Shown here one piece after another: positions 24,975 through 34,070 of a stretch of 64,000 nt of DNA. The DNA is taken from assembly GCA_029432775.1 (NCBI GenBank), contig JAROAZ010000003.1:186001-250000 (forward strand). The letters are read 5' to 3'. The notes below the pieces were generated by a model that was given only the letters and a program-made list of their open reading frames with translations, made no database searches and was not told the origin of the DNA. Each line of letters starts with the position of its first letter. Positions within the stretch are counted from its first letter, which is position 1. The position numbers and the translations under genes are program-made. This DNA comes from Pontiellaceae bacterium B12227. GTDB lineage: Bacteria > Verrucomicrobiota > Kiritimatiellia > Kiritimatiellales > Pontiellaceae.

Positions 24975-26261
24975 ATGAGTGAAAAAGCAATACTGGAATA
25001 CAAAGGTACCAAGCTTGAGCTCGACACCATTGTCGGGTCGGAGAACGAAATCGGAATCGATATCACTTCGCTGCGGGCGAAGACCGGTATGATCACACTG
25101 GACCCGGGGTATGGCAACACGGGTTCGTGCACTTCTGACATCACCTTCATTAATGGAGAAAAAGGCATCCTGCGTCATCGCGGTTATGCAATTGAAGATC
25201 TGGCTGCAGAGTCTTCCTTCATGGAAACAGCCTTCCTGGTGCTGTATGGCCATCTGCCGAGCGAAAGCGAACTGACTGCATTCGAAGCAGAGATTAAAAG
25301 TGAGGCCACCCTGCATTACGGAATGAAGGGCCACTTCGAAGGCTTCCCGGACAATGCACCGCCCATGGCCGTACTTTCCGCGATGCTGAATGCACTCGCC
25401 TGTTACAATACCGAACTGCTGACCACCGCGACCGAAGGTCCGGCTTTCACGATTCCGACTGCGAAGATTATTTCCAAGGTACGCGCTATTGCCGCCTGGG
25501 CCTATCGCACCTCGAACGGCAAGCCGTTCATGCCGCCGCGTCCGGATCTGAGCTATAGCGGAAACTTCCTGCATATGATGTTCTCGGAAACGTTCAGCCT
25601 GTATGAGCCCCTTCCGGAAGTGGAACGTGCGCTGGATCTGTTCTTCATTCTGCATGCGGATCACGAGCAGAACTGTTCCACCTCCACCGTACGAATGGTT
25701 GGCAGCTCGCATGCCAGCCTGTTCAGTGCGGTTTCAGCCGGTGTCGGCGCGCTGTGGGGCCCGCTGCATGGCGGCGCGAACTGTGAAGTGATCAAGATGC
25801 TGACCCATATTCATGAAGACGGTATCAGCCCGCGCGAGTTTGTTGAAAAGGCAAAAGACAAAAACTCGCCGGAAAAACTGATGGGCTTTGGTCATCGTGT
25901 CTATAAGAGCTTCGATCCGCGCGCCAAAATCCTGAAGGGACAGGTCGACAATGTATTGAAGGCGCTCAATGTTCAGGATCCGTTGCTCGATATTGCTTAT
26001 GAGCTGGAAGAGATGGCGCGTTCCGAGGACTACTTCATTGAGCGGAACCTCTACCCGAACGTTGATTTCTACAGCGGCATCCTGCTACGTGCCATCGGCA
26101 TTCCGGTGGACATGTTTACCGTCCTCTTCGCCATCGGCCGAATGCCGGGCTGGATTGCCAACTGGCGTGAAATGCACGAGCAGAGCCTGCGCATCAGCCG
26201 TCCGCGCCAGATCTATACCGGTGAAACCTTGCGTGAGTATACGCCGATGGGCCAGCGCTGA
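24975..26261 (+). CDS. gltA: Citrate synthase
   Basis: A 428-residue type I (hexameric class) citrate synthase making citrate from oxaloacetate and acetyl-CoA. The start at 24975 has GGAG nine bases upstream; an in-frame ATG at 24960 would leave no site. The catalytic residues are His in LWGPLHGGANCEVI, His in MGFGHRVYKSFDPRA and Asp in NVDFYSGILLRAIG. FILHADHEQNCSTSTVR is the other family signature. It is the last gene of the sdhCAB-sucCD-gltA string, which therefore encodes a run of citric-acid-cycle steps, and it is followed by a strong terminator. Confidence 0.96.
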   Translation: MSEKAILEYKGTKLELDTIVGSENEIGIDITSLRAKTGMITLDPGYGNTGSCTSDITFINGEKGILRHRGYAIEDLAAESSFMETAFLVLYGHLPSESELTAFEAEIKSEATLHYGMKGHFEGFPDNAPPMAVLSAMLNALACYNTELLTTATEGPAFTIPTAKIISKVRAIAAWAYRTSNGKPFMPPRPDLSYSGNFLHMMFSETFSLYEPLPEVERALDLFFILHADHEQNCSTSTVRMVGSSHASLFSAVSAGVGALWGPLHGGANCEVIKMLTHIHEDGISPREFVEKAKDKNSPEKLMGFGHRVYKSFDPRAKILKGQVDNVLKALNVQDPLLDIAYELEEMARSEDYFIERNLYPNVDFYSGILLRAIGIPVDMFTVLFAIGRMPGWIANWREMHEQSLRISRPRQIYTGETLREYTPMGQR

Positions 26262-26290
26262 TTCAGGCGTGTTGAATCCATAGGTAGGAA

Positions 26291-26316
26291 AAAGCGGCTT
26301 TCGAGCCGCTTTTTTC
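26291..26316 (+). terminator. Strong intrinsic terminator after gltA
   Basis: AAGCGGCT pairs perfectly with AGCCGCTT around a TTCG tetraloop, followed by T residues to 26315. A-rich sequence on the other side means it may also end the converging zinc-ribbon gene transcript. Confidence 0.92.
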
Positions 26317-26360
26317 TTTGGCTGAAAGGCAGATACCCCGCCGGGGCGCATCACATTCTG

Positions 26361-26813
26361 CTACTCCGCAGCCGGGAGGCTGCGCTCAAAGATGGCCTTC
26401 GAGGTGCCGTTACCGACGAGGTAGAGCCCAAGGAGGGCGAGGGCAATGCCGGCCAGATGGATCGGGCCGGCCTGAATGGATATGACGTTCACCATCCCGA
26501 TCAGGAAGTAGTAGATCGTTGCTCCCTTGTAGGCTGCCAGCGCATAGCGGGCGAGTCCGAAAGCCAGCAACAGGTTGAGCAGGGCAAGAATCAGCATCGG
26601 GCCGGGCGAGGGAAATTGCGTAGCCAGAATCAGGCCGCATATGGTGCCGATGAGGTGGCATAACGCAACCAGTAGAATTCCCCGTGCATGGAAGCGGGCT
26701 TTCTTTTCGGCAGCCGTAAGGGCCTTCGGCTCTTTTTCCGGGTCGATCCCGCAAACGGAGCACAGCCCGTTCCGTAATTCCGCTTTACTTAAGCAATGTC
26801 TGCATCGTGTCAT
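26361..26813 (-). CDS. Zinc-ribbon membrane protein
   Basis: A 150-residue protein. Residues 1-24 hold two CxxC pairs, CRHC and CSVC, forming a small zinc ribbon. After a charged linker (TAAEKKARFHARG) come four hydrophobic segments between about residues 45 and 140. This is a common build for uncharacterised bacterial membrane proteins; I cannot name a function. The gene converges on gltA and shares the terminator region. Confidence 0.65.
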   Translation of the reverse strand: MTRCRHCLSKAELRNGLCSVCGIDPEKEPKALTAAEKKARFHARGILLVALCHLIGTICGLILATQFPSPGPMLILALLNLLLAFGLARYALAAYKGATIYYFLIGMVNVISIQAGPIHLAGIALALLGLYLVGNGTSKAIFERSLPAAE

Positions 26814-27163
26814 TTCTGCTCCTCAACTTCCGGATAAAGATAAAGAAGGAACCGCGGATGCACACGGATAAACACTGATTAATACGGAGATATTTTCGGG
26901 AGGGTTCGATTCCTTCTGAGGCGATGGCAATGCGGGATAAGCCGGATTGGAACCCTGCAAATTCCAATCTCTGGAAGCTGCTGTTTTGATTTTCCGAATA
27001 TTGGAAGTTGGAATTTGTTTTAGGTTCAGCGATTGGGGATTGGATATTCCAAAGGGCGGAACGCATGGTGCGTTCCGCCCTTCGGTAAAAGGTGAACGGG
27101 CCGCCAAGGGGGAAGAGGCGACCCGTTCTGTTGGGGTGGGGTGTTTCTAGGGGAATTGGTATT
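26814..27163. other. 350-base gap packed with repeat elements
   Basis: No gene is accepted here. In order it holds a one-armed word repeat of the AACACNGAT type (about 26850-26890), a tRNA T-arm-like segment GGGTTCGATTCC near 26902, the exact palindrome TTCCAATCTCTGGAA (26962-26976), a near-copy at 26992-27006, and two hairpins (27054-27080 and 27094-27128). It lies upstream of the zinc-ribbon gene and downstream of tpx. Confidence 0.65.
27054..27080. terminator. GC-rich hairpin downstream of tpx
   Basis: GGGCGGAACGCA and its complement pair perfectly around TGG. In the minus direction it is followed by TTTGG only, so it is a weak terminator at best. A second hairpin with arms GAACGGG and CCCGTTC (27094-27128) lies closer to the tpx stop and is followed by CCTTTT in the minus direction. 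Together they probably end tpx transcription. Confidence 0.5.
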
Positions 27164-27661
27164 TTAGAGTGCTGCCAGGGCGGCCTCGTAGTTCGGTTCT
27201 TCAGTAGTTTCGGCTACCTGTTCGGTGTAGACCACTTTGCCGGCTTCGTCGATCACTACGACGGAGCGGGAAAGCAGACCGGCGAGCGGTCCGTCGGCGA
27301 AGGTGACGCCGTAGCCGCTACCGAATTCCGGGTTGCGGAATACGGAAACCGGAACTACGTCTTCAAGTCCTTCAGCTCCGCAGAAGCGGCCGAGGGCGAA
27401 GGGGAGGTCAACGGATACACAGACAACGACTGTGTTTTCCAGAGAAGCGGCTTCTTTGTTGAAGCGGGTGGTGGACATGGCACATACACCGGTGTCGATG
27501 CTGGGGAAAATGTTGAGTACGACTTTCTTGCCGGCGAGATCCGCCAGAGCACATTCCGAAAGATCGGTTTTAACTGCTGAGAACGCCGGAGCCTGTCTTC
27601 CCACTGCTGGAAGTTCGCCGACGGTGTTAAAGGGGTTTCCTTTTAATGTTACTTGAGCCAT
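27164..27661 (-). CDS. tpx: Thiol peroxidase
   Basis: A 165-residue atypical two-Cys peroxiredoxin of the Tpx class. The N-terminus VTLKGNPFNTVGELPAVGRQAPAF is typical, the peroxidatic Cys is in FPSIDTGVCAMSTTRFN near residue 60, and the resolving Cys is in RFCGAEGLEDV near residue 93. It reduces hydrogen peroxide and alkyl peroxides using thioredoxin in the cytoplasm or periplasm. A perfect 17-base palindrome about 60 bases upstream is a likely operator. Confidence 0.95.
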   Translation of the reverse strand: MAQVTLKGNPFNTVGELPAVGRQAPAFSAVKTDLSECALADLAGKKVVLNIFPSIDTGVCAMSTTRFNKEAASLENTVVVCVSVDLPFALGRFCGAEGLEDVVPVSVFRNPEFGSGYGVTFADGPLAGLLSRSVVVIDEAGKVVYTEQVAETTEEPNYEAALAAL

Positions 27662-27719
27662 TTGTTTTCCTTTTTGTTACTGACTGCGGATCAATGTAGA
27701 GATTGTACGGGGTTTATCA

Positions 27720-27736
27720 AGTACAAAATTTGTACT
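27720..27736. promoter_or_regulatory. Palindromic operator upstream of tpx
   Basis: AGTACAAAATTTGTACT is a perfect inverted repeat of eight bases around a single central base, 59 bases before the tpx start. On the minus strand a -10-like TACAAT lies just downstream, so the palindrome occupies the -35 area. The half-site GTACAA recurs in the 49.8 kb gap. Confidence 0.55.
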
Positions 27737-27777
27737 ATTTAAAATAAAGGCATATTTATTAGCAAATTCGGGGTTTT

Positions 27778-28158
27778 CTATGCAAAGAAATCTAAAATGA
27801 GTGCCAGCAGGCTGAGCAGACAGATGAAGGAATAGTTGAAGAGTTCCTTGGATCGGACGATGGAGCGAAGAATGTAGATGGTGCCTTCGCGGGTGGTTTC
27901 GTCGAGTCCTTCTGCCTGAGTTATTTTTTCGATCAGGTCGTGGTTTGTCACAACGCGTCTGCGCCTGCGACCAATAAAATAGCGGTACGCAAAAAAGATG
28001 AAGTAGCTTGCCATGGCAAACCGCCAGACCCAGACGGCGGCGGTTGGGTTGGCGCGGTTGAGCAGCATCAGGGAGCGAACGGCGATACCGGCGGTCAGCC
28101 CGATCCATAGAAACAGGTTAATCAGCCATTTAGGTAAAACTGCGAATTCTTTATTCAT
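27778..28158 (-). CDS. Small membrane protein of unknown function
   Basis: A 126-residue protein with three hydrophobic segments (about residues 10-32, 42-62 and 108-126) and a basic loop YRYFIGRRRRRVVTNHD followed by a helical, charged stretch EKITQAEGLDETTREGTIYILRSIVRSKE. I do not recognise a family. It is read in the same direction as tpx but separated by the tpx promoter region, so it is probably transcribed separately. Confidence 0.55.
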   Translation of the reverse strand: MNKEFAVLPKWLINLFLWIGLTAGIAVRSLMLLNRANPTAAVWVWRFAMASYFIFFAYRYFIGRRRRRVVTNHDLIEKITQAEGLDETTREGTIYILRSIVRSKELFNYSFICLLSLLALILDFFA

Positions 28159-28320
28159 TATCCCGCCTTTAGAAGTTTTGAGTTATCGTAATGACCATGG
28201 AGCTAAATGCAATCCCGGGGGACAGCGGGGAGTGATTATAGATGTTGACCGCACTGACTAATGGTCATAGTTTCCGACTCAGAAAGAGGAAGATACCCTA
28301 CAAAGTGGGAGGAGAAATTT

Positions 28321-28890
28321 ATGAAATTGTTTAAACGAATCTCAGTTCTCGGCATGGCGGTTGTGATATCCGGATGCGCCACATCATCGCAGGTTCAGGA
28401 AATGATCGATGCTTCCTATCGCGAACAAACGGATCGTATGGATTCGCATGGGACCTCGATTGATGTCCTGAAAACATCGGCAATGACCAACCTGGAAAAA
28501 GGTCAGGAGCATGCGGAACTTTTGGACAAACTTGAGGCCCGATTGGCTGAGCTGAGTGCGCAGGTGAAAATGAATAAAGGTTTTGCTGAAGCATCTAAAG
28601 TGATGAGTGCCGCCAATACCGTCAAGGTGGCCGAGCTGGATGAAATGCTGAAGGAAAACAGTGCCGCGGATGAAGAAACCAAAGCGCGCCTGATGGAAAT
28701 CGACCGGCTCTATGAAGGGGTAATGATTTCCCATTATCAGATGATCGCTGAGAGCGCGAATAAGGCGATTGAAGATCTTAAATCCAGTGGATGGATCGGC
28801 AGCAGCAATGCGCCGGTTCAGATTGATGAGCCGATTGAAATTGTTGCTCCAACAGCCGTGCCGATAACGAATGCGGTTCCGGCCGAGTAG
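28321..28890 (+). CDS. Coiled-coil lipoprotein
   Basis: A 189-residue protein with a lipoprotein signal peptide ending at the lipobox VISGC (Cys20). The mature chain is almost entirely charged helix with heptad spacing, for example LLDKLEARLAELSAQVKMNKG, and ends in a Pro-rich tail with VPITNAVPAE. GGAGGAG lies before the ATG at 28321, which is preferred to an upstream in-frame ATG at 28261. It probably spans the periplasm from a membrane anchor. The specific function is unknown. Confidence 0.65.
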   Translation: MKLFKRISVLGMAVVISGCATSSQVQEMIDASYREQTDRMDSHGTSIDVLKTSAMTNLEKGQEHAELLDKLEARLAELSAQVKMNKGFAEASKVMSAANTVKVAELDEMLKENSAADEETKARLMEIDRLYEGVMISHYQMIAESANKAIEDLKSSGWIGSSNAPVQIDEPIEIVAPTAVPITNAVPAE

Positions 28891-29024
28891 AGGACGAACT
28901 TATTTACGTTCTCCTGTATACGGAATGAAGCTGCAGGATTTTTTTCCTGCCTCTGGAAAGCCGGGTTTCAGACTTGATGGGGGCCGTGGACGCTCGTAAG
29001 TTATCGCGAAACAAAGGAAACGAT

Positions 29025-29633
29025 ATGGAACAGGCGCGGACATCGCACATCGAACGGAACACGAAAGAAACCCAGATTGACCTTACGCTGAATGTTGACG
29101 GGAAGGCGAATTATGAAAATTCGACCGGCGTTCCGTTTTTTGACCATATGCTTGACCTGCTGGCCAAGCATGCGCTGTTTGATCTGAAGGTCAAGGCCAC
29201 CGGCGATATTGATGTGGATTATCATCATCTGGTTGAGGATGTGGGAATCGTTCTCGGCGAAGCGCTGAATGAAGCGCTGGGCGACCGGAAAGGAATTAAC
29301 CGCTATGGATTCTGGGTGCTTCCGATGGATGAAGCGCAGGCGCAGGCAGAGGTCTGTCTCGATCTGGGCGGGCGGCCATTCTTTGTTTATAAGATGGAAC
29401 ATGAGCAGAAATATATCCGCGATTTCGACGTCATCATTATCAAACATTTCTGGCGCTCGTTCTGCGATTCGGCAAAAATGAACCTGCATATTGAGCTGAA
29501 GTTCGGCGAGGATCTGCACCATTGCATCGAAGCCATCTTCAAGGCTGTGGCCCGCGCGCTGCGTGTGGCATGCGATTCCGATCCGCGGGCGCTGGATCTG
29601 TTGCCTTCCAGTAAGGGGCGTATCGGCGCATAA
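29025..29633 (+). CDS. hisB: Imidazoleglycerol-phosphate dehydratase
   Basis: A 202-residue enzyme for the sixth step of histidine synthesis. The manganese-binding His clusters are visible: [49 protein letters not shown] and [14 protein letters not shown]. It lacks the N-terminal phosphatase domain found in enteric HisB. The start at 29025 follows AAAGGAAA; the longer frame is not supported. The stop is three bases before the next gene, a permease, so it is cotranscribed with an unrelated gene, and the other his genes are scattered (hisH lies 2.3 kb away). Confidence 0.95.
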   Translation: MEQARTSHIERNTKETQIDLTLNVDGKANYENSTGVPFFDHMLDLLAKHALFDLKVKATGDIDVDYHHLVEDVGIVLGEALNEALGDRKGINRYGFWVLPMDEAQAQAEVCLDLGGRPFFVYKMEHEQKYIRDFDVIIIKHFWRSFCDSAKMNLHIELKFGEDLHHCIEAIFKAVARALRVACDSDPRALDLLPSSKGRIGA

Positions 29634-29636
29634 ACC

Positions 29637-30425
29637 ATGGAATTTTTAGCCGCGTACTCGTTTCCTGATCTGTTCTGGATCGGGCTGAGTCTTTTTCTGA
29701 TCGGTATGAGCAAGGGTGGTTTCCCGGTGGGTGCCATTGCGTTGCCGGTTCTCATTCTTGTATGGCCGTCGCAGGCCCATGCCGCCCGTTCGGCGGTGGG
29801 CTTTATGTTGCCGATGCTTTGTCTGATGGATGTCATCGCGCTGTGTTTCTATTGGAAGCATGTGAAGTGGGGGCGGTTGATCTATCTGATTCCGGCGACC
29901 ATTCTCGGAGTGGTTGTGGCAAGTTATCTGTTCGTATCGGACTCCGCCATGATCTCAGTTTCAGACAAAGCACTGAAGTTGCTGATCGGCTTGCTCGGCA
30001 TTGTTTTTGTGGTCTACTTTGCGGCGAAGAAATGGATTCTGCGCCACATCCATGCTTCACAGCCCGGCTGGGGGAAGGGGACCGTGTTCGGTTTCGGCGC
30101 CGGCGTTACTTCCACGTTGGCGCATGCGGCCGGGCCGGTGATGCAGATGTATCTGCTGCCGCAGCAGCTCGATAAGAAAAGCTTTGCGGGAACCAGTTGT
30201 GCCTTTTTCTGGATGCTGAACCTGATCAAACTGATTCCTTTTGCCATGCTGGGACGTATCCAGCCGGATAACCTGAAACTGGGCGCGGTTCTGCTTCCTG
30301 TGATTCCGTTGGGCGTGGGCCTCGGCTGGTGGCTGACCCATAAAACGGAGCAGAAGCACTATACGATCCTGATATATGGTGTGCTATTGATCACTTCAGT
30401 GACCCTGATCCTCAAGGCTCTCTGA
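29637..30425 (+). CDS. TauE/SafE-family permease
   Basis: A 262-residue inner-membrane protein with about eight helices. The two family repeats begin FLIGMSKGGFPVGAIALPVLIL and FGFGAGVTSTLAHAAGPVMQMYLLP, with the conserved Gly-rich and Pro-containing phrases in each half. Members export sulfite, sulfoacetate and other organosulfur anions. The substrate here is unknown. It follows hisB after three bases and converges on the next gene with a one-base gap. Confidence 0.88.
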   Translation: MEFLAAYSFPDLFWIGLSLFLIGMSKGGFPVGAIALPVLILVWPSQAHAARSAVGFMLPMLCLMDVIALCFYWKHVKWGRLIYLIPATILGVVVASYLFVSDSAMISVSDKALKLLIGLLGIVFVVYFAAKKWILRHIHASQPGWGKGTVFGFGAGVTSTLAHAAGPVMQMYLLPQQLDKKSFAGTSCAFFWMLNLIKLIPFAMLGRIQPDNLKLGAVLLPVIPLGVGLGWWLTHKTEQKHYTILIYGVLLITSVTLILKAL

Positions 30426-30426
30426 C

Positions 30427-31401
30427 TCATTCCTGCCCGCGCAGGAGCTGTCCCGCCATTTGGAATTGAGCCAGCTGCATATCCGTGGTGGCCTGCAGGC
30501 TGGCCTCGAAAGCGGCGAACTGTTCCGCTGAAAGGATGTTCCGGGCGGCGTCAAAGATCTGTTTGTTCAGGCGGGATACATCCTCCGTGTGTTTCTGCAT
30601 ATTGTCTTCAGAAAAGCGTTCGGCACTGACATCGTTCTTATCTTGATCGTGCAGATCAGTGGTCCAGTCAAAGTCCTCTCTTTCCTGATGCATCATATCA
30701 AGGAGTCCCCGATAGGATTCATCAGAGAGGGGCTGTTCAATCGCGGCGAGTTGCTGGTCCATCTGTGAAAGGGCCATGCGTTCGGTCATCGTTTTTTCGT
30801 AGAACTCGAACTCTTCATAATCTTCGGGGCTGTTCAGGAACGTTTTCATCTGTTCCTTCATTTCGACATTCACCTCTTTGAGATGGGCAGCCATTTCCTG
30901 TTTTTTTTCCGGCGAGAGCTGTCCGGACATCAGCTTCATCCCGAAGTCCACGTTTTCCATCTGCCGGTACATGAGCAGATCCATGAAATACCTGGTTTCA
31001 TCATCGTTGAGATTCAGGTAGTCCATCATGTCGGCATAAAGGGCACCCATGGTTCCCCGCTGGCTGGCCTCGATAACCTTGTTCATGGTGGGGTTGTCGC
31101 GCATGTTGGCGATCGACGACATGATGCGCTGTTGGTTCTGTAGGGTATTTTCAACAATGGCGGCATTGACCTCATTCGTCTCAATGGCTTCGTCCTCAGC
31201 TTGGACATACGCCTTTTGCCGGGGCTGGACTGCGGAGATTTTTTGCGGCTCTTTCGTCGGGGCAGCCACGGCCGGAGGCGCCTCTGCAACGGCCTTCAGT
31301 TGCTGTTTCAGCCGATCGATTTCGCGGTTTGCATTCAGGAGCATGAAGGCCAGCACGGCACAGACTAGAATGATCGCGATGGTCGGCAGTTGTTTCTTCA
31401 T
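30427..31401 (-). CDS. Membrane-anchored helical protein of unknown function
   Basis: A 324-residue protein with one N-terminal transmembrane segment (TIAIILVCAVLAFMLL) and the rest exposed to the periplasm. Residues 25-40 look coiled coil, then a Pro/Ala linker, then a long helical domain rich in Met, Gln and Glu containing MSGQLSPEKKQEMAAHLKEV and ILSAEQFAAFEASLQ, which recall the LTxxQ-type repeats of Spy-like chaperones. I offer only a loose resemblance. It is a single gene between convergent and small neighbours. Confidence 0.55.
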   Translation of the reverse strand: MKKQLPTIAIILVCAVLAFMLLNANREIDRLKQQLKAVAEAPPAVAAPTKEPQKISAVQPRQKAYVQAEDEAIETNEVNAAIVENTLQNQQRIMSSIANMRDNPTMNKVIEASQRGTMGALYADMMDYLNLNDDETRYFMDLLMYRQMENVDFGMKLMSGQLSPEKKQEMAAHLKEVNVEMKEQMKTFLNSPEDYEEFEFYEKTMTERMALSQMDQQLAAIEQPLSDESYRGLLDMMHQEREDFDWTTDLHDQDKNDVSAERFSEDNMQKHTEDVSRLNKQIFDAARNILSAEQFAAFEASLQATTDMQLAQFQMAGQLLRGQE

Positions 31402-31496
31402 GTTGTACTCCCCGTTGGTGAGGGTGAAAGCTTTAGCACGTTACTCGGAGAGAGATAATTATAACTTTCCCAACCGTTTATAAAGCATACGGTGAA

Positions 31497-31715
31497 TCAG
31501 ATGTTATATTTCTCAAATAATTCTTTTCTGACCGGGCAGGTACAGATGAAACAGCTGCCGAAGGGTTGCTGATAGGAGCATCCGCCCAGGCAGCGTGTTG
31601 AGCAAAACAGTATGGTGCCGCCAACGGTTCCCGTCACTGTGCAATGCGATGACATGCCCGTTTGAAGGCATCGGGACTTATTTTTGCACTCTGGGGCTTT
31701 GGCTTCTATTTCCAT
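31497..31715 (-). CDS. Small Cys-rich protein
   Basis: A 72-residue protein with nine Cys residues in 51 positions: CKNKSRC, HC, FC, RC, GGC, SC and CTC. The spacing suggests a metal or iron-sulfur cluster site or several disulfides. There is no signal peptide, so metal binding in the cytoplasm is more likely. No family is recognised with certainty. The gene stands alone between the helical protein gene and hisH. Confidence 0.55.
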   Translation of the reverse strand: MEIEAKAPECKNKSRCLQTGMSSHCTVTGTVGGTILFCSTRCLGGCSYQQPFGSCFICTCPVRKELFEKYNI

Positions 31716-31892
31716 ATAATCCTATCTCGATTATCAGGATGAAGACTAGAGGGTGTCTACTGTCTGGACGACTTATTTTTTCTAGCATTATGTACTAGAC
31801 GCTTTTGCGGTGGGTTTTATGAATTCCTCTCGTTTTTAGATTCCTTTGATACGTGGGGTGGATACACTGTTCGCTCAATTAAAGGACAAGGT

Positions 31893-32513
31893 ATGATCGG
31901 CATAATTGATTACGGAATGGGAAATCTCGGAAGTGTAACCAACGCATTCCGATTTTTGGAACTGGATGCAAAGATTGTCTCCCGGAAACAGGAGATGGAT
32001 GACTGCCGCGCACTCATTCTTCCTGGAGTCGGAGCCTTCGGCGACTGCATGGCCCATTTGGTGGAGCATGATTTCGTAGACGCCATTACCGGCTGGGTCG
32101 ATGCCGGCAAGCCATTGATGGGCATCTGCCTCGGGCTTCAGGCGCTGTTCCAGAGCTCGGAAGAATCGCCGGATGTTTCAGGCCTTAGAATCTTTGACGG
32201 GACGGTGAAAAAATTCGATCTTCCCAAAGAGCTGAAGGTGCCGCAGATCGGTTGGAACCGCATGCGCGAGGTTAAACCTGACTGCCCCATGTTTGACGGC
32301 ATTGAGGATGAATCCTTTTTCTATCTGGTTCACTCCTTCTATGTCTGCCCGTCTGATGAGGGCATTGTGGCAGGGCGTACGGAATACGGCATTGATTACT
32401 GCACAGCGGTCTGGAAAGACAATGTCTTTGCAACGCAGTTTCATCCGGAAAAATCGCAGGCGGCCGGATTGCGGCTGTTGCGGAATTTCCAAACCTGGGC
32501 CGATTCCCAATAA
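31893..32513 (+). CDS. hisH: Imidazole glycerol phosphate synthase glutamine amidotransferase subunit
   Basis: A 206-residue class I glutamine amidotransferase. It opens IGIIDYGMGNLGSVTNAF, the nucleophile is Cys in PLMGICLGLQALF near residue 79, and the His-Glu pair is in TQFHPEKSQAAGLRLL near residue 186. It supplies ammonia to HisF, which is not in this window. The protein has the HisH phrase VPQIGWNRM and YLVHSFYV. AAAGGACAAGG precedes the ATG. Confidence 0.95.
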   Translation: MIGIIDYGMGNLGSVTNAFRFLELDAKIVSRKQEMDDCRALILPGVGAFGDCMAHLVEHDFVDAITGWVDAGKPLMGICLGLQALFQSSEESPDVSGLRIFDGTVKKFDLPKELKVPQIGWNRMREVKPDCPMFDGIEDESFFYLVHSFYVCPSDEGIVAGRTEYGIDYCTAVWKDNVFATQFHPEKSQAAGLRLLRNFQTWADSQ

Positions 32514-32606
32514 GGCCGATGGAAACGAATTAAATTGTAATCATTTTAAACGTGTTGCCGGTTTTTTAAGTGCTAATCTTAATTTATCTATACCAAAGGG
32601 TAAACT

Positions 32607-34070
32607 ATGAGCTTAAAGCAGAAAATCCTGGGAATCATTTTTGCAGCCTCTGTGGCTTCGGCTGTCATTACGGGAGCATTGCTGATCTTTGTTCTCCGAC
32701 TGATGGGTTTGCTGGGTGATGATGCAACATCGGTTCCCATCATTTGTGCAACCGTCGTTTACATGGTCAGCGGACTTTTCGTTTTAGTTCTGCTGAATAT
32801 CCTGCTCAGTAAAAATGTGATTATGCCGGCGGTGGAGCGTGAGATGCTCGACAACGAGCGGGAAATGCTGAACGAACAGCTGCACCATTCGCAGAAAATG
32901 GAAGCGGTCGGCCGGCTGGCCGGCAGTATTGCGCATGACTTCAATAACCTGCTGACCATCATCGATGGATATTCCAGTCTGATTGTTGCCGACCCGAAAG
33001 GCGCAGAGACGGGGCAGAATGCTCAGGAAGTGATTGCGGCGGCCCGTAAGGCTTCGTTCATCACCCGGAAGCTGCTCAGTTTCAGCCAGAAGGAAAAAAC
33101 AGAACCGGTTACGCTCGATCTCAACAGTACGTTGCAGGATACGGATAAAATGCTGACCCGGCTCATCGGCGAAAAAACAACGCTCGTCACCAAGCCGTAT
33201 GATGACCCGATCTATGTCCGGGCCGACCCTGTTCAGATGGGGCAGGTGCTCATGAACCTCGCCGTTAACGCGCGCGATGCCATGCCGAACGGCGGCCGGA
33301 TTACAATCCGCGTTGGCTGTCGAACCATTGCCCATGGCGAATGCCAGAAGCCCGATAGACTGAGCGAAGGGAAATATGCCGAAATTTCCGTTCACGATAC
33401 CGGGCACGGTATTGATGAAGAGACGATCGATAAAATTTTCGAAGCCTTCTTCACCACCAAGGCTTCCGACAAAGGAACGGGACTGGGGCTTTCCATTGTT
33501 AAAAGCATCATGAAAGAAAACGATGGGTTTATCGATGTTGCCAGCAAAGTCGGCAGTGGTACCACATTCCTGCTCTACCTCCCCGTCAGTGATTTGTCGG
33601 ACGACACGTTCCACGAGCAGCATAAGCTGAAGCTGGAAGAGGAGGAAATTCAGGAGCCGCTCAAAGTGGCCCGGAAACCGGAAACCACGGAATCCTCCTC
33701 CACATCTGCTCCGACGATTCTACTGGTGGAAGACGACCCGATGATCCGCACGTTGGTTGCCCAGACCCTGGAAATGCAGCACTTTAATGTGGTGCTGGCG
33801 GAAGAGGGCTGGGAAGGAATCAAGGTTGCCCGCAACCATAAGGGCAAGATCGACCTGCTGTTTACCGATGTGGTCATGCCGGGGCTCGGCGGCGCCGAAC
33901 TGGCCATTGCGGCCAAGGAACTGTATCCGGAAATCAAAGTTCTCTTTATGTCGGGCTATTCCCGTTCACAGCTCGAAGAAGAGGGCATCCCTCCCGATGC
34001 CGCGGTGCTGGAAAAGCCCTTTACGCCCGACAAGGTGGTGGCAAAGGTCCGTCAGCTGCTGGCCGGTTAG
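32607..34070 (+). CDS. Membrane histidine kinase with C-terminal receiver domain
   Basis: A 487-residue hybrid kinase. Two N-terminal helices (about 7-35 and 45-70) anchor it without a recognisable sensor. The phosphoacceptor His is in GSIAHDFNNLLTIIDGYSSLI near residue 111; the ATPase domain has NLAVNARDAM, DTGHGIDEE and KGTGLGLSIVKSI; the receiver (about 370-487) has LLVEDDPMIR, phosphoacceptor Asp in LLFTDVVMPGLGG and EKPFTPDKV. No DNA-binding output gene adjoins it. Its stop codon overlaps the stop of the converging batE by three bases. Confidence 0.92.
   Translation: MSLKQKILGIIFAASVASAVITGALLIFVLRLMGLLGDDATSVPIICATVVYMVSGLFVLVLLNILLSKNVIMPAVEREMLDNEREMLNEQLHHSQKMEAVGRLAGSIAHDFNNLLTIIDGYSSLIVADPKGAETGQNAQEVIAAARKASFITRKLLSFSQKEKTEPVTLDLNSTLQDTDKMLTRLIGEKTTLVTKPYDDPIYVRADPVQMGQVLMNLAVNARDAMPNGGRITIRVGCRTIAHGECQKPDRLSEGKYAEISVHDTGHGIDEETIDKIFEAFFTTKASDKGTGLGLSIVKSIMKENDGFIDVASKVGSGTTFLLYLPVSDLSDDTFHEQHKLKLEEEEIQEPLKVARKPETTESSSTSAPTILLVEDDPMIRTLVAQTLEMQHFNVVLAEEGWEGIKVARNHKGKIDLLFTDVVMPGLGGAELAIAAKELYPEIKVLFMSGYSRSQLEEEGIPPDAAVLEKPFTPDKVVAKVRQLLAG

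Noticed and set aside
27677-28108. 143-codon open frame on the minus strand overlapping the small membrane protein gene
   Set aside because: It is in another frame of the membrane-protein gene and very rich in Arg, Pro and His; the 27778-28158 frame has proper hydrophobic segments.
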